Assembly (NCBI GenBank): GCA_020853885.1
Contig: JADYXZ010000006.1
Location: forward strand, 62,001 to 126,000
Source: Bradyrhizobiaceae bacterium
Lineage (GTDB): Bacteria; Pseudomonadota; Alphaproteobacteria; Rhizobiales; Xanthobacteraceae
Direction of reading: 5' to 3'
Length of the DNA: 64,000 nt
Positions 19,246 through 26,005 of this stretch are shown piece after piece. The first letter of the stretch is position 1, and the number at the start of each line of letters is the position of its first letter. Position numbers and translations under genes: made by a program. The notes beneath the pieces are model-generated. The model was not told the DNA's origin. It made no database searches and worked only from the letters and a program-made list of their open reading frames with translations.

Positions 19246-19659
19246 ATGTCTGAGCCGAGCCAGCCTACGAAGTTCATTGAACTGACAGCCGGAATTGTCT
19301 CGGCCTATGTCAGCAACAATTCCGTTGCAGCCGCCGAGCTGCCGCATCTGATCAACGAAGTGCACTCCGCGCTGACCCGCGTGGTGGATGGCTTGACCAA
19401 CGGAAGGGAGCCGCAAAAGCCGGCCGTGTCGGTCAAGCGGTCGATCACGCCCGAATATCTGGTCTGCCTGGAGGACGGGAAGCGCTTCAAGTCGCTGCGC
19501 CGTCATCTGCGCAGCCAGTACGGGATGAGCCCCGAGCAATACCGCGAGAAGTGGAACCTGCCGCCCGACTATCCGATGGTCGCGCCGAACTACGCGGCGA
19601 CCCGCTCGGCGCTGGCGAAAAAGATGGGCCTCGGCCAGCAGCGTGCGCGGCGCCGATAA
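19246..19659 (+). CDS. mucR: MucR/Ros-family transcriptional regulator with degenerate zinc finger
   Basis: 137 residues from the ATG at 19246. The MucR domain runs to the conserved tail DYPMVAPNYAATRSALAKKMGLGQ. In Ros the zinc is held by Cys-x2-Cys and His-x4-His. Here the sequence reads CLEDGKRFKSLRRHLRSQYG: Cys74 and His87 are kept, but Asp77 replaces the second Cys and Tyr92 the last His. Zinc-less Ros/MucR homologues with a related substitution are known in Mesorhizobium. MucR proteins bind AT-rich DNA and control exopolysaccharide, motility and envelope genes, so it is a candidate regulator of the curli operon in this window. Confidence 0.9.
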   Translation: MSEPSQPTKFIELTAGIVSAYVSNNSVAAAELPHLINEVHSALTRVVDGLTNGREPQKPAVSVKRSITPEYLVCLEDGKRFKSLRRHLRSQYGMSPEQYREKWNLPPDYPMVAPNYAATRSALAKKMGLGQQRARRR

Positions 19660-19948
19660 TACTTCCGTCTGCGCGGCAGAGTTTCCGCGCAAGCCGCACC
19701 AGCAGGAGGTGCCGCAGCGGGTCGTAGGCCGCGCCGCCGCGCGCGGCACGCCGCTCCCGCCGCAGCGCGGCGGCAATACGCTTCCTGAACCGGGAGTCGA
19801 GCTCGCTTTCGCCGAACGCGCTTGCGCCAAGGCCGAGCAGGAACATCCGGCTTTCGATCTGCCATGCGATGTCGTCGCGCCGGAAAGCGCGATAGCCGCC
19901 CGCCGCATTCGCCCGGCCGCTCCTCAGTCCCGCGAGCTTTCGCACCAT
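19487..19948 (-). CDS. Hypothetical protein, convergent with mucR
   Basis: An ATG at 19948 with a good AGGGAGG box opens a frame MVRKLAGLRSGRANAAGGYR. Codon use is GC3-rich, and the protein is soluble, basic and Arg-rich (RRDDIAWQIESRMFLLGLG, then ESELDSRFRKRIAAALRRE). Coding character fades near 19665, and the frame then runs antisense over the last 173 nt of mucR. Either the C-terminus truly overlaps or a frameshift hides an earlier stop. I do not recognise the family. Confidence 0.45.
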   Translation of the reverse strand: MVRKLAGLRSGRANAAGGYRAFRRDDIAWQIESRMFLLGLGASAFGESELDSRFRKRIAAALRRERRAARGGAAYDPLRHLLLVRLARKLCRADGSIIGAAHAAGRGPSFSPAPSGSPRSSARPSDSRAAGSTSRGIARGSSRTGCADDGAAT

Positions 19949-20116
19949 CGTCGCCTCCCTGTTCGCGGGGATGATGACGCCGTGCGCGGGTCTGGGGAGA
20001 AACGGGCGGCGGAACCGTCCGCCTGTCCCTGCGCAAGCTGTTGCCGCGCAAGGAAATAATTCCTGAAAAGAATTTTTTATTCCCACCCCGCCGGCGCTGC
20101 GGCATGATGCGCTAAG

Positions 20117-20124
20117 ATAAAATT
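20117..20124. repeat. Target-site duplication, copy 1 (ATAAAATT)
   Basis: This 8-bp sequence occurs exactly at the outer edge of IS element A, again between elements A and B (23060-23067), and again at the outer edge of B (25556-25563). IS1595-family elements duplicate 8 bp. Confidence 0.85.
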
Positions 20125-20137
20125 CCCATATATATAC

Positions 20138-20169
20138 TTGACACCCCAAGCCCTATATGCTGATATTGG
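20138..20169 (+). promoter_or_regulatory. Transposase promoter with the -35 box in the terminal repeat (element A)
   Basis: TTGACA lies inside the left inverted repeat, followed after 17 bp by TGATAT, and the transposase ATG is at 20187 after an AGGAGAGAG box. The -10 match is only moderate. Confidence 0.45.
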
Positions 20170-20186
20170 CTCACAGGAGAGAGCCA

Positions 20187-21119
20187 ATGACCGCCCTAAA
20201 CGCCGCCCATTTCCAGACCCCGGAGAAGGCCCGCGCCTACCTAGAGGCAATGCGCTGGCCGGAGGGTCCGGTGTGCCCGCACTGCGGCACCGTGGGGAGC
20301 GCATATGCACGCAAGAAGGCTGGCCTGTACCGTTGCGCCGAGAAGGAGTGCCGCAAGGACTTCACCGTCACGACCAAGACGGTAATGGAGTCCAGCCACA
20401 TCAAGCTGCACCATTGGCTACAGGCCTTCTATCTCATGGCCTCTTCCAAGAAAGGCATGTCGGCTCACCAGCTTCACCGCACGCTCGGCATCACCTACAA
20501 GTCCGCGTGGTTCATGGCGCATCGCATTCGTGAGGCAATGCGTACCGGCGGCCTCACACCCCTTGGTGGCGAAGGCAAGATTGTGGAAGCCGACGAAACC
20601 TATTTCGGCAAGGCCGAGACCCCGCGCGTCTCTCCGCAGCGGAAGGGCCGCCCGTACACGAAGCGTGGGCACCTTTGGAATAACCGACCAATCGTTGCCC
20701 TTGTCGAGCGCGGCGGCAGTGTGCGCAGCTTCCATGTGCCAGTTGCCGACAAGGCGACCGTGCAGCGGATCGTTGCCGAGAACATTTCGCGCGAGTCGCG
20801 CCTTCACACAGACGAAAGCCCGCTCTATCGCGGAACAGCCTCGTTCTTTGCGAAGCACGAAACCGTGCGTCACTCGCGCAAAGAATATGTACGCGACGAC
20901 ATTCACACCAATTCAGCGGAAGGCTACTTCTCTATTTTCAAGCGTGGGATGCGAGGCATCTACCAGCACTGCAAAGAGAAGCATTTGCACCGCTACTTGG
21001 CGGAATATGACTTCCGCTACAATCACCGCGAAAAGCTCGGTTACAATGACGGGGATCGCGCAGCCATTGCCGTGAAGGGTATCGAAGGCAAGCGGCTCAC
21101 GTACCGCCAACCTCACTAA
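20187..21119 (+). CDS. IS1595-family transposase (element A)
   Basis: 310 residues. The N-terminal zinc ribbon has CPHCGTVG and a later Cys pair (YRCAEKECRKDF), as in the ISXO2-like class. The DDE-type core shows EADETYFGKAE, then HTDESPLY, then HTNSAEGYFSIFKRGM, matching the IS1595 catalytic positions. The N-terminal specificity domain contains SSKKGMSAHQLHRTLGITYK. The start at 20187 is set by the ribosome-binding site. Nearly collinear with, but clearly diverged from, the transposase of element B, so the two elements are not copies of each other. Confidence 0.95.
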   Translation: MTALNAAHFQTPEKARAYLEAMRWPEGPVCPHCGTVGSAYARKKAGLYRCAEKECRKDFTVTTKTVMESSHIKLHHWLQAFYLMASSKKGMSAHQLHRTLGITYKSAWFMAHRIREAMRTGGLTPLGGEGKIVEADETYFGKAETPRVSPQRKGRPYTKRGHLWNNRPIVALVERGGSVRSFHVPVADKATVQRIVAENISRESRLHTDESPLYRGTASFFAKHETVRHSRKEYVRDDIHTNSAEGYFSIFKRGMRGIYQHCKEKHLHRYLAEYDFRYNHREKLGYNDGDRAAIAVKGIEGKRLTYRQPH

Positions 21120-21172
21120 GCCTGAATATAGATTTCAGGCTGCGCGCTTCCTGCGATGGCGGAAGAAACGAC

Positions 21173-21322
21173 CTAAGAGGAAGCCTTGCGTTTAGAGCGC
21201 TTGGCTTTCTTTTTTGGCTTCGGTTTGGTCGGCGGGGTTTTAAACGCGCCAAGAAGCGCCGCCTGGAATCGTTGGGCGGATTCTTTGAGCGAATAGGTCT
21301 CTGCTTCACGCTTCTTCGGCAT
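21173..21322 (-). CDS. Small Lys-rich IS passenger protein (element A)
   Basis: 49 residues, MPKKREAETYSLKESAQRFQ at the start and a very basic end (KPKPKKKAKRSKRKASS). It lies just after the transposase on the opposite strand. Element B carries a similar small basic ORF (24086-24268) just after its transposase, which supports both being real. Function unknown; it may bind DNA or modulate transposition. Confidence 0.5.
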   Translation of the reverse strand: MPKKREAETYSLKESAQRFQAALLGAFKTPPTKPKPKKKAKRSKRKASS

Positions 21323-21407
21323 GACACCTCGCATAAACCATTGTTTCGACTCGCGATTAAAAATCTTGAGTTGGAGTCAAGGGCTTACTATATAGCTAAC
21401 GGGCGTC

Positions 21408-21440
21408 GGGCGTTGTTCGGGGCCAACCGAACAACGCCCT
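21408..21440. other. Perfect hairpin inside element A
   Basis: GGGCGTTGTTCGG and CCGAACAACGCCC form a 13-bp perfect stem with a 6-nt loop, between the small Lys-rich ORF and the HARE-HTH-like gene. There is no T-run next to it. It could terminate or insulate transcription of the cargo. Confidence 0.6.
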
Positions 21441-21560
21441 AGGCTCTCAGTTACTTATTGTTGCATGTACCACCTCCAGTCCCGCCTCTACGGGCTCTGG
21501 CACTTGGTTCACCGGGGTGGCTAATCCCGGCCTCGATAGCCGAAGGACGACCGGTCAAGA

Positions 21561-22226
21561 TCAAATCCTTCGACGAAACTGCTGAGGCGGCGACCCATCG
21601 GTCGCCGTTTCCTTTTCTGGCTCTTTCTCCTGCGGCTTGTTTCGCCTCCACGAAGGAACGTACTTTTCCTTTCCCACGTCTTCGGTTTCCTCGTCGTCTC
21701 CTGATGCATTTTCAACGGAAGTATTTTTCGGTTTCCGCGCTCCTGGGTACCAAGACCTCAATCCGTAGGTGCCGTTAGGGAGTTTCTGGAACATCTGCGT
21801 ATTCTTCCGCAGCATATTGCGCAGACTGATGATCGCTACGTTGTCGTCCTTGGTCTCGAAGACAAATCCGCCCAGCTTCAGCGCATCGAAAATCTCTCGT
21901 GGCTTGGCCGGGCTAGTCCCACCAGCCGACTCCTGCCTCATTTCCAGATATTCGCGCGTAGCCGTCCCCATCTTCTTCCCGAAGAAGCTATCGTGTCTGA
22001 TTTTTGGGCTTGGGCCGCCACCTTCAGGCGCGGGAGACGGGCTCGCAGCAACGCGGCCAATGCCTTCAGGGCGCGGTGGGAGACCCGCCTTTGCTCGCAG
22101 AACGTTAATTGTGTCCCTTAGGCCGTTCGCCTGGCGTTCCGCTTCAGCGATGTCTTTCTCAATCTTCTCCAATTCTTTTTCCAGCTCGTCGATGGCGGGC
22201 TGAAACGGGTTCTGAGAGTTTGCCAT
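21561..22226 (-). CDS. Coiled-coil plus HARE-HTH-like winged-helix protein (IS cargo)
   Basis: 221 residues from the ATG at 22226 (AAGGTG box upstream). Residues about 8-45 are a charged coiled coil (IDELEKELEKIEKDIAEAER). After a Pro/Ser linker, residues about 85-165 resemble the HB1/ASXL/restriction-endonuclease HTH (HARE-HTH) domain: AKPREIFDALKLGGFVFETK, then SLRNMLRKNTQMFQKLPNG, closing TYGLRSWYPG. The tail is acidic then basic. HARE-HTH domains occur fused to or beside restriction and chromatin enzymes and probably recognise modified DNA. It is cargo of element A, transcribed towards the transposase. Confidence 0.65.
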   Translation of the reverse strand: MANSQNPFQPAIDELEKELEKIEKDIAEAERQANGLRDTINVLRAKAGLPPRPEGIGRVAASPSPAPEGGGPSPKIRHDSFFGKKMGTATREYLEMRQESAGGTSPAKPREIFDALKLGGFVFETKDDNVAIISLRNMLRKNTQMFQKLPNGTYGLRSWYPGARKPKNTSVENASGDDEETEDVGKEKYVPSWRRNKPQEKEPEKETATDGSPPQQFRRRI

Positions 22227-22471
22227 ATGGCACCTTTGAGAGCCGACTAGCTCGTTAGGTTTCATATACGCCGAGTCACGCGGCGGTTGCAAGCGGAATG
22301 TTTCATAGCGCAAACCTCAGGTTTGCCCATGTTTCTTAGGTTTGTTGCCGCGTATGTAACTGATAACCAGTTGAATAATAATCGTTTTTATGCTGTGCGC
22401 CTTAAACCATTGCTTAGGGGGAACGCGGGTACTACTTAAAACGTTGCAAACACAGTGCCTTGGATAAGGTC

Positions 22472-22771
22472 ATGCGCTGGGCTTTTTGGAAGCGAGATAC
22501 ACAAATCATCCACCTGATCGGGGAGCCCCGAGCCGGGGGCTATATCTATTTGACCAGCCCTGAGCTTCCTGGGTTCACCTTTCTGCTTGGGCCAGACGAA
22601 AAGTCCATTGAAGCGATTATTGAAGCGATCAAGCCTGCTCTAGCAACCTATCTGCCGCACCATTTGCGGCTCAAGGATCGCGAGCGCGCCCAGAAGATGA
22701 CGCCCAGGTTCACCAGGGCCGATTTTAGCGGCCCTCGGCTGAATCTATTTGCGGAACTTCAGGCGGCGTAA
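22472..22771 (+). CDS. HicB/DUF1902-like small protein (IS cargo)
   Basis: 99 residues from the ATG at 22472 after an ATAAGG box. The central YIYLTSPELPGFTFLLGPDE plus SIEAIIEAIKPALATYL follows the strand-strand-helix pattern of HicB antitoxin-like and DUF1902 proteins, but the usual C-terminal DNA-binding domain is missing. The gene that follows does not look like a HicA toxin. Function is unknown; it is cargo of element A. Confidence 0.55.
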   Translation: MRWAFWKRDTQIIHLIGEPRAGGYIYLTSPELPGFTFLLGPDEKSIEAIIEAIKPALATYLPHHLRLKDRERAQKMTPRFTRADFSGPRLNLFAELQAA

Positions 22772-22783
22772 TTAAATCGCAGG

Positions 22784-22996
22784 ATGCAACCTGCGAATCC
22801 GCAACTTCCCAAGACACCAGCAGAGAAGGGGCGCGAATTGCTTCGCGCCAAGGGATTTCAGCGTCAAGACGGTGCCGGTAATCGCGGTGAGTTATGGGTC
22901 CATCGCGACGGTGCTCCAGCGTTCGTCGCATACGTTGGGGAGCCAGAATATTTTCTTACTGAGTCGCTTGAGAATGCATTGGCTCAGGTGCCTTAA
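22784..22996 (+). CDS. Small hypothetical protein (IS cargo)
   Basis: 70 residues, 12 nt after the HicB-like gene and starting after AGG. The pattern AEKGRELLRAKGFQRQDGAG and LWVHRDGAPAFVAYVGEPEY suggests a small alpha/beta protein. It lacks the conserved His motif of HicA, so I do not call a toxin-antitoxin pair. It ends 40 bp before the right inverted repeat of element A. Confidence 0.5.
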   Translation: MQPANPQLPKTPAEKGRELLRAKGFQRQDGAGNRGELWVHRDGAPAFVAYVGEPEYFLTESLENALAQVP

Positions 22997-23059
22997 GCTC
23001 GGCCTGTCACGCCCCAGAAACCTACATCTAGGCCGTGGGGTGTCAAGTATATATATGGG

Positions 23060-23067
23060 ATAAAATT
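23060..23067. repeat. Shared target-site copy between elements A and B (ATAAAATT)
   Basis: The single 8-bp unit serves as the right flank of element A and the left flank of element B. The three copies in the order TSD-A-TSD-B-TSD show that one element inserted into the target duplication of the other. Confidence 0.85.
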
Positions 23068-23080
23068 CCTAATATTATCC

Positions 23081-23109
23081 TTGACGTACCCAACGGAAAC
23101 CCCTATCTA
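23081..23109 (+). promoter_or_regulatory. Transposase promoter with the -35 box in the terminal repeat (element B)
   Basis: TTGACG within the left inverted repeat, 17 bp, then TATCTA; the transposase ATG follows at 23132 after an AAGGGG box. The layout is the same as in element A. Confidence 0.5.
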
Positions 23110-23131
23110 GAAACCATAAGGGGAATCCACC

Positions 23132-24079
23132 ATGACTTCCGTTCTAAGCGCCAAGCATTTCCATGACGAGCAAGCGGCTTATAAGTGGGTTGAAGCCCGC
23201 ATTTGGCCGGATGGTCCGATCTGCCCGCATTGCGGCGGAGTTGATCGTATCGGCAAGCTCAAAGGCAAGAGCACCCGCATTGGCACCTACAAGTGCTACC
23301 AGTGCCGCAAGCCCTTTACCGTGAAGGTTGGGACCGTTTTTGAGTCGAGCCATATCCCGATACACAAGTGGCTCCAAGCGATTGCGCTCATGTCGTCGTC
23401 GAAAAAAGGTATCAGCACCAATCAGCTTTGGCGCATCCTTGGCGTCTCTCTCAAAGCCGCTTGGTTCATGTCTCATCGCATCCGTGAGGCAATGCGAGAT
23501 GGCTCACTTACCCCGATGGGCGGATCAGGCGTGCCCATCGAAATTGACGAGACCTATTTTGGGCGGATGGAAACTCCGCGCCCATCACCGCAGCGTCGTG
23601 GCCGTCCGCCCCTCAAGCGCAAACGCGATTGGGACAAGCGGGCAATTGTTTCTCTTGTCGAACGTGGTGGGTCTGTACGTTCGTTCCACGTAGAGAACGC
23701 GGACAAGGCCACCATCAACCAAATCATCGCTGGCAATTTACTGCGCGAAGCGCGCGTTCACACTGACGAGAGTAGGCTATATGGCGATGTCGCCGCTCAG
23801 GTAGCTTCGCATGAGACCGTGAAGCACACCGCTGGAGAATATGTCCGCGGCGATGTGCATACCAATTCCGTTGAGAATTTCTTTTCCGTGTTCAAGCGTG
23901 GAATGAAGGGTGTGTACCAACACTGTGCAGAGAAAAATCTGCACCGCTATCTTGCCGAATTTGATTTTCGTTATAATTCCCGAACTGCATTGGGTGTGAA
24001 CGATGAGATGCGTACTGAGCGGGCCGTGAAGGGCATCGTTGGTAAGCGTCTCACTTATCGAACGGCTAGTGGAAGGTGA
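23132..24079 (+). CDS. IS1595-family transposase (element B)
   Basis: 315 residues. Zinc ribbon CPHCGGVD with YKCYQCRKPF; specificity region SSKKGISTNQLWRILGVSLK; catalytic core EIDETYFGRME, HTDESRLYG and HTNSVENFFSVFKRGM. It is full length with no frameshift, so element B may still be mobile. It is similar to the element A enzyme throughout but diverged at many positions. Confidence 0.95.
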   Translation: MTSVLSAKHFHDEQAAYKWVEARIWPDGPICPHCGGVDRIGKLKGKSTRIGTYKCYQCRKPFTVKVGTVFESSHIPIHKWLQAIALMSSSKKGISTNQLWRILGVSLKAAWFMSHRIREAMRDGSLTPMGGSGVPIEIDETYFGRMETPRPSPQRRGRPPLKRKRDWDKRAIVSLVERGGSVRSFHVENADKATINQIIAGNLLREARVHTDESRLYGDVAAQVASHETVKHTAGEYVRGDVHTNSVENFFSVFKRGMKGVYQHCAEKNLHRYLAEFDFRYNSRTALGVNDEMRTERAVKGIVGKRLTYRTASGR

Positions 24080-24085
24080 GCCTCA

Positions 24086-24268
24086 ATGGGTTCCAAGCCC
24101 AAAGTTCGCCGCCATCCGAGCGCGCCTCGGAAGAAAAAGGCGATGGCGCCGCCGAAAGAGAAGCCACAACGCGAGCGGTTCATAGAGGCCGCTCGCAATG
24201 TTGGGGTTGATGAAAGCGGCAAAGAGTTCGAGCGGCTTTTTGACCGGGTAGTAAGACGCGGGAAATGA
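24086..24268 (+). CDS. Small basic IS passenger protein (element B)
   Basis: 60 residues, 6 nt after the transposase stop and so probably co-transcribed with it. The first half is Lys/Arg/Pro-rich (PSAPRKKKAMAPPKEKPQRE); the second half (RFIEAARNVGVDESGKEFER) looks helical. It occupies the same position relative to the transposase as the small basic ORF of element A, though on the other strand. Its proximity to the convergent alarmone-synthetase gene makes it a possible, but unproved, antitoxin. Confidence 0.55.
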   Translation: MGSKPKVRRHPSAPRKKKAMAPPKEKPQRERFIEAARNVGVDESGKEFERLFDRVVRRGK

Positions 24269-24271
24269 TAG

Positions 24272-25516
24272 CTATTTCCAGCGCCTATACCCGGTCAGCC
24301 ACGAAAGATCGGGCTTTGCTTTGGTCACACGCACTCTTTGCTGAGGGGGCACGGAGTAATCGGGCTTCTCCTCAGGCTTCGCTATACCGCGCAGCTTGGA
24401 CTTAAATAGCTGCACATCTCCGAAGTAGTTCGGGTATGCGGTCCTGAGATTTTCGATCTCGTCCACCTCGACAAGCACAATCTTGGTGTCGCTGCTCCCG
24501 CTCTCGGCGTTCTTCACCTCGGCGGCGTCATAGGATAGCGACGCATAGATAGGCCCGAAAAATGGCTCGATCCGCACTGTCTCTGCGTGGCGGTCGTAAG
24601 TGATCTTGAAGTAGTCGGGCTTGTTCTGGGGATCAAAGTAATAGTTCTCAGCGTAGGTGAACGCCTGACTCAGTCGCTCCAAGGTGTCTACCGCATCCAG
24701 TTTTCGTTCCAGCGCCGTGATCTCCTCGACGCGCTTCTGATGATCATTCGCGTCGATGGTGATGCAGCCCTCCTCCAAGGCAAATTCGCCGGACATCAAT
24801 TGGAATAGCCGCAGCCAACCAGGATCGCCCTGGCCTGCCTTCAAATCTTCCCGGCGAAATAGCCCTACCGCCTCGACGGCGGTCGCCCATGAATGCTGCA
24901 ATCCGGTCCTTATCTGAATCTCGACCCTGCGGGTGTCGTACACCGCCTCATCACCAACGCCGCGGAACTTGAAGACCATGTGATGGCTTCGATAGCCATC
25001 CGGCTTGGCCTCATAGATATAAGGATATTCGCGAAACAGCTCGTGAGCAGAACCGTTGCGCAACGCCTCGATGAGCGCCTTCACCTCTCCAATGGTGGGC
25101 ACCACTGCGCGACAGCCCGCCAAATCCTGAATTTGATTCAGCTTGCCGGGGTGGTTTTTCAGCTTCCGCCGTATTGACGGCATTCTCTTGAGCCGGGCGG
25201 CGGTAACGCCTTCCCCGATCCCTTGGCTTCTAATCTTCCCCATTAGCTCGTGGCGAAGCCGACGCATGGGGTAGGCATGTGAGTCTCGGAAATTGTGCGC
25301 GATCTTGAAGATTTCGCGTGCGGTTTCCGCCTCCTGCTCGTTATTCCATGGAACTGCCCCCGCGAGAGCTTCGCCAGCCCGCAGCACGTCCTTCATGCTG
25401 TATTCGAAACGCGGGAAGTCAGTCACGTTAAGACCGGTAAAGTCATGGGGCGCGAACCCTCCCGGTCCCGACAATTGGGCTGGTTTCGGCGCTTCCTTGA
25501 GGATGATTCGGATCAT
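24272..25516 (-). CDS. RelA/SpoT-domain alarmone synthetase-like protein (IS cargo)
   Basis: 414 residues. A synthetase-type RelA_SpoT domain spans about residues 80-215: basic RLKRMPSIRRKLKN, then QIQDLAGCRAVV with the metal-binding Asp131, then KPDGYRSHHM with the guanine-stacking Tyr175, then VEIQIRTGLQHSWA with Glu199. No HD hydrolase domain is present. Residues 220-414 are an unassigned C-terminal region. Family members make (p)ppGpp or ppApp, or pyrophosphorylate tRNA as toxins or phage-defence effectors. Here it is cargo of an IS1595 element, read inward from the right terminus, whose repeat contains TTGACC. Whether it is a housekeeping synthetase, a toxin or a defence protein cannot be told. 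Confidence 0.82.
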   Translation of the reverse strand: MIRIILKEAPKPAQLSGPGGFAPHDFTGLNVTDFPRFEYSMKDVLRAGEALAGAVPWNNEQEAETAREIFKIAHNFRDSHAYPMRRLRHELMGKIRSQGIGEGVTAARLKRMPSIRRKLKNHPGKLNQIQDLAGCRAVVPTIGEVKALIEALRNGSAHELFREYPYIYEAKPDGYRSHHMVFKFRGVGDEAVYDTRRVEIQIRTGLQHSWATAVEAVGLFRREDLKAGQGDPGWLRLFQLMSGEFALEEGCITIDANDHQKRVEEITALERKLDAVDTLERLSQAFTYAENYYFDPQNKPDYFKITYDRHAETVRIEPFFGPIYASLSYDAAEVKNAESGSSDTKIVLVEVDEIENLRTAYPNYFGDVQLFKSKLRGIAKPEEKPDYSVPPQQRVRVTKAKPDLSWLTGYRRWK

Positions 25517-25555
25517 GGACCTTACCGATCTGGGTACGCAAAGGTCAATATTAGG

Positions 25556-25563
25556 ATAAAATT
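25556..25563. repeat. Target-site duplication, copy 3 (ATAAAATT)
   Basis: The right flank of element B, identical to 20117-20124 and 23060-23067. It lies 19 nt upstream of the start codon of the next gene. Confidence 0.85.
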
Positions 25564-25582
25564 CCTAGACCGAGGAACCGCA

Positions 25583-26005
25583 ATGTCCGTCCCCGCCGCA
25601 GAATCGACCCGAACGATCGTCCGGCGCCCCGTGGCCGCTCCCGGCGGCGAACGGGCGTCCTCCCGTTTCCGCCCGCAGCATCGGCCGTCCGATCCGCGCC
25701 GCGCCTGCCGCCAGGCCGCGCGCCTTGCCGCCGCGCACTATGAGGTGACGCTGCGCGAGATTGCCGCGCACGTCCGCACGAAGCGCGTCACGCGCGCCCG
25801 CCATGTGGCGATGTATCTCGCCCACGTCGTCTTCGGCTTGAGCTTCGGCGCGGTCGCCGCCGCCTTCGGCCGCGACCGCAAGACGGTCGTTCACGCCGTG
25901 CGCCTGATCGAAGGCGCCCGCGACAACCCCGCCTTCGACGCTACGCTCGCGGGACTGGAGATCGCGGCCGCCGCCTTGCTCGAACAGGAAAAGGCCGCCG
26001 CATGA
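25583..26005 (+). CDS. DnaA domain IV-like DNA-binding protein
   Basis: 140 residues from the ATG at 25583 (GAGGA box at 25572-25576). The C-terminal half RHVAMYLAHVVFGLSFGAVA followed by AFGRDRKTVVHAVRLIEG is the DnaA box-binding helix-turn-helix (domain IV) without the ATPase. The N-terminus is Arg-rich. In Hyphomicrobiales such genes usually precede a DUF6456 gene, as here, where the two overlap by 4 nt. The IS pair has inserted into its leader, 19 nt from the start, cutting it off from its original promoter. Confidence 0.8.
   Translation: MSVPAAESTRTIVRRPVAAPGGERASSRFRPQHRPSDPRRACRQAARLAAAHYEVTLREIAAHVRTKRVTRARHVAMYLAHVVFGLSFGAVAAAFGRDRKTVVHAVRLIEGARDNPAFDATLAGLEIAAAALLEQEKAAA

Larger units (their letters stand above)
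20125..23059 (+). mobile_element. IS1595-family element A with cargo genes
   Basis: 2935 bp, bounded by perfect 23-bp terminal inverted repeats reading inward CCCATATATATACTTGACACCCC (20125-20147 and the complement at 23037-23059) and flanked by the 8-bp direct repeat ATAAAATT. It contains a transposase, a small Lys-rich ORF, a HARE-HTH-like gene and two small ORFs. The base composition is visibly more AT-rich than the neighbours. It is intact by eye. Subgroup assignment (ISNwi1/ISNha5-like, which often carry passengers) is a guess. Confidence 0.9.
23068..25555 (+). mobile_element. IS1595-family element B carrying an alarmone-synthetase gene
   Basis: 2488 bp, bounded by imperfect 24-bp inverted repeats (20 of 24 match by eye): left CCTAATATTATCCTTGACGT, right reading inward CCTAATATTGACCTTTGCGT, both then ACCC. 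Flanked by ATAAAATT. Cargo: a 60-codon basic ORF and a convergent RelA/SpoT-domain gene. The termini differ from those of element A, so the pair is two separate IS rather than a composite transposon. Confidence 0.9.

Noticed and set aside
22472..22996. HicAB toxin-antitoxin pair in element A
   Set aside because: The first protein is only HicB-like and lacks a DNA-binding domain, and the second lacks the conserved HicA histidine motif.
20117..25563. Composite transposon made of two IS copies carrying cargo between them
   Set aside because: The two elements have different termini and diverged transposases, and each holds its own cargo inside its own ends. The shared 8-bp unit is explained by successive insertion at one target.
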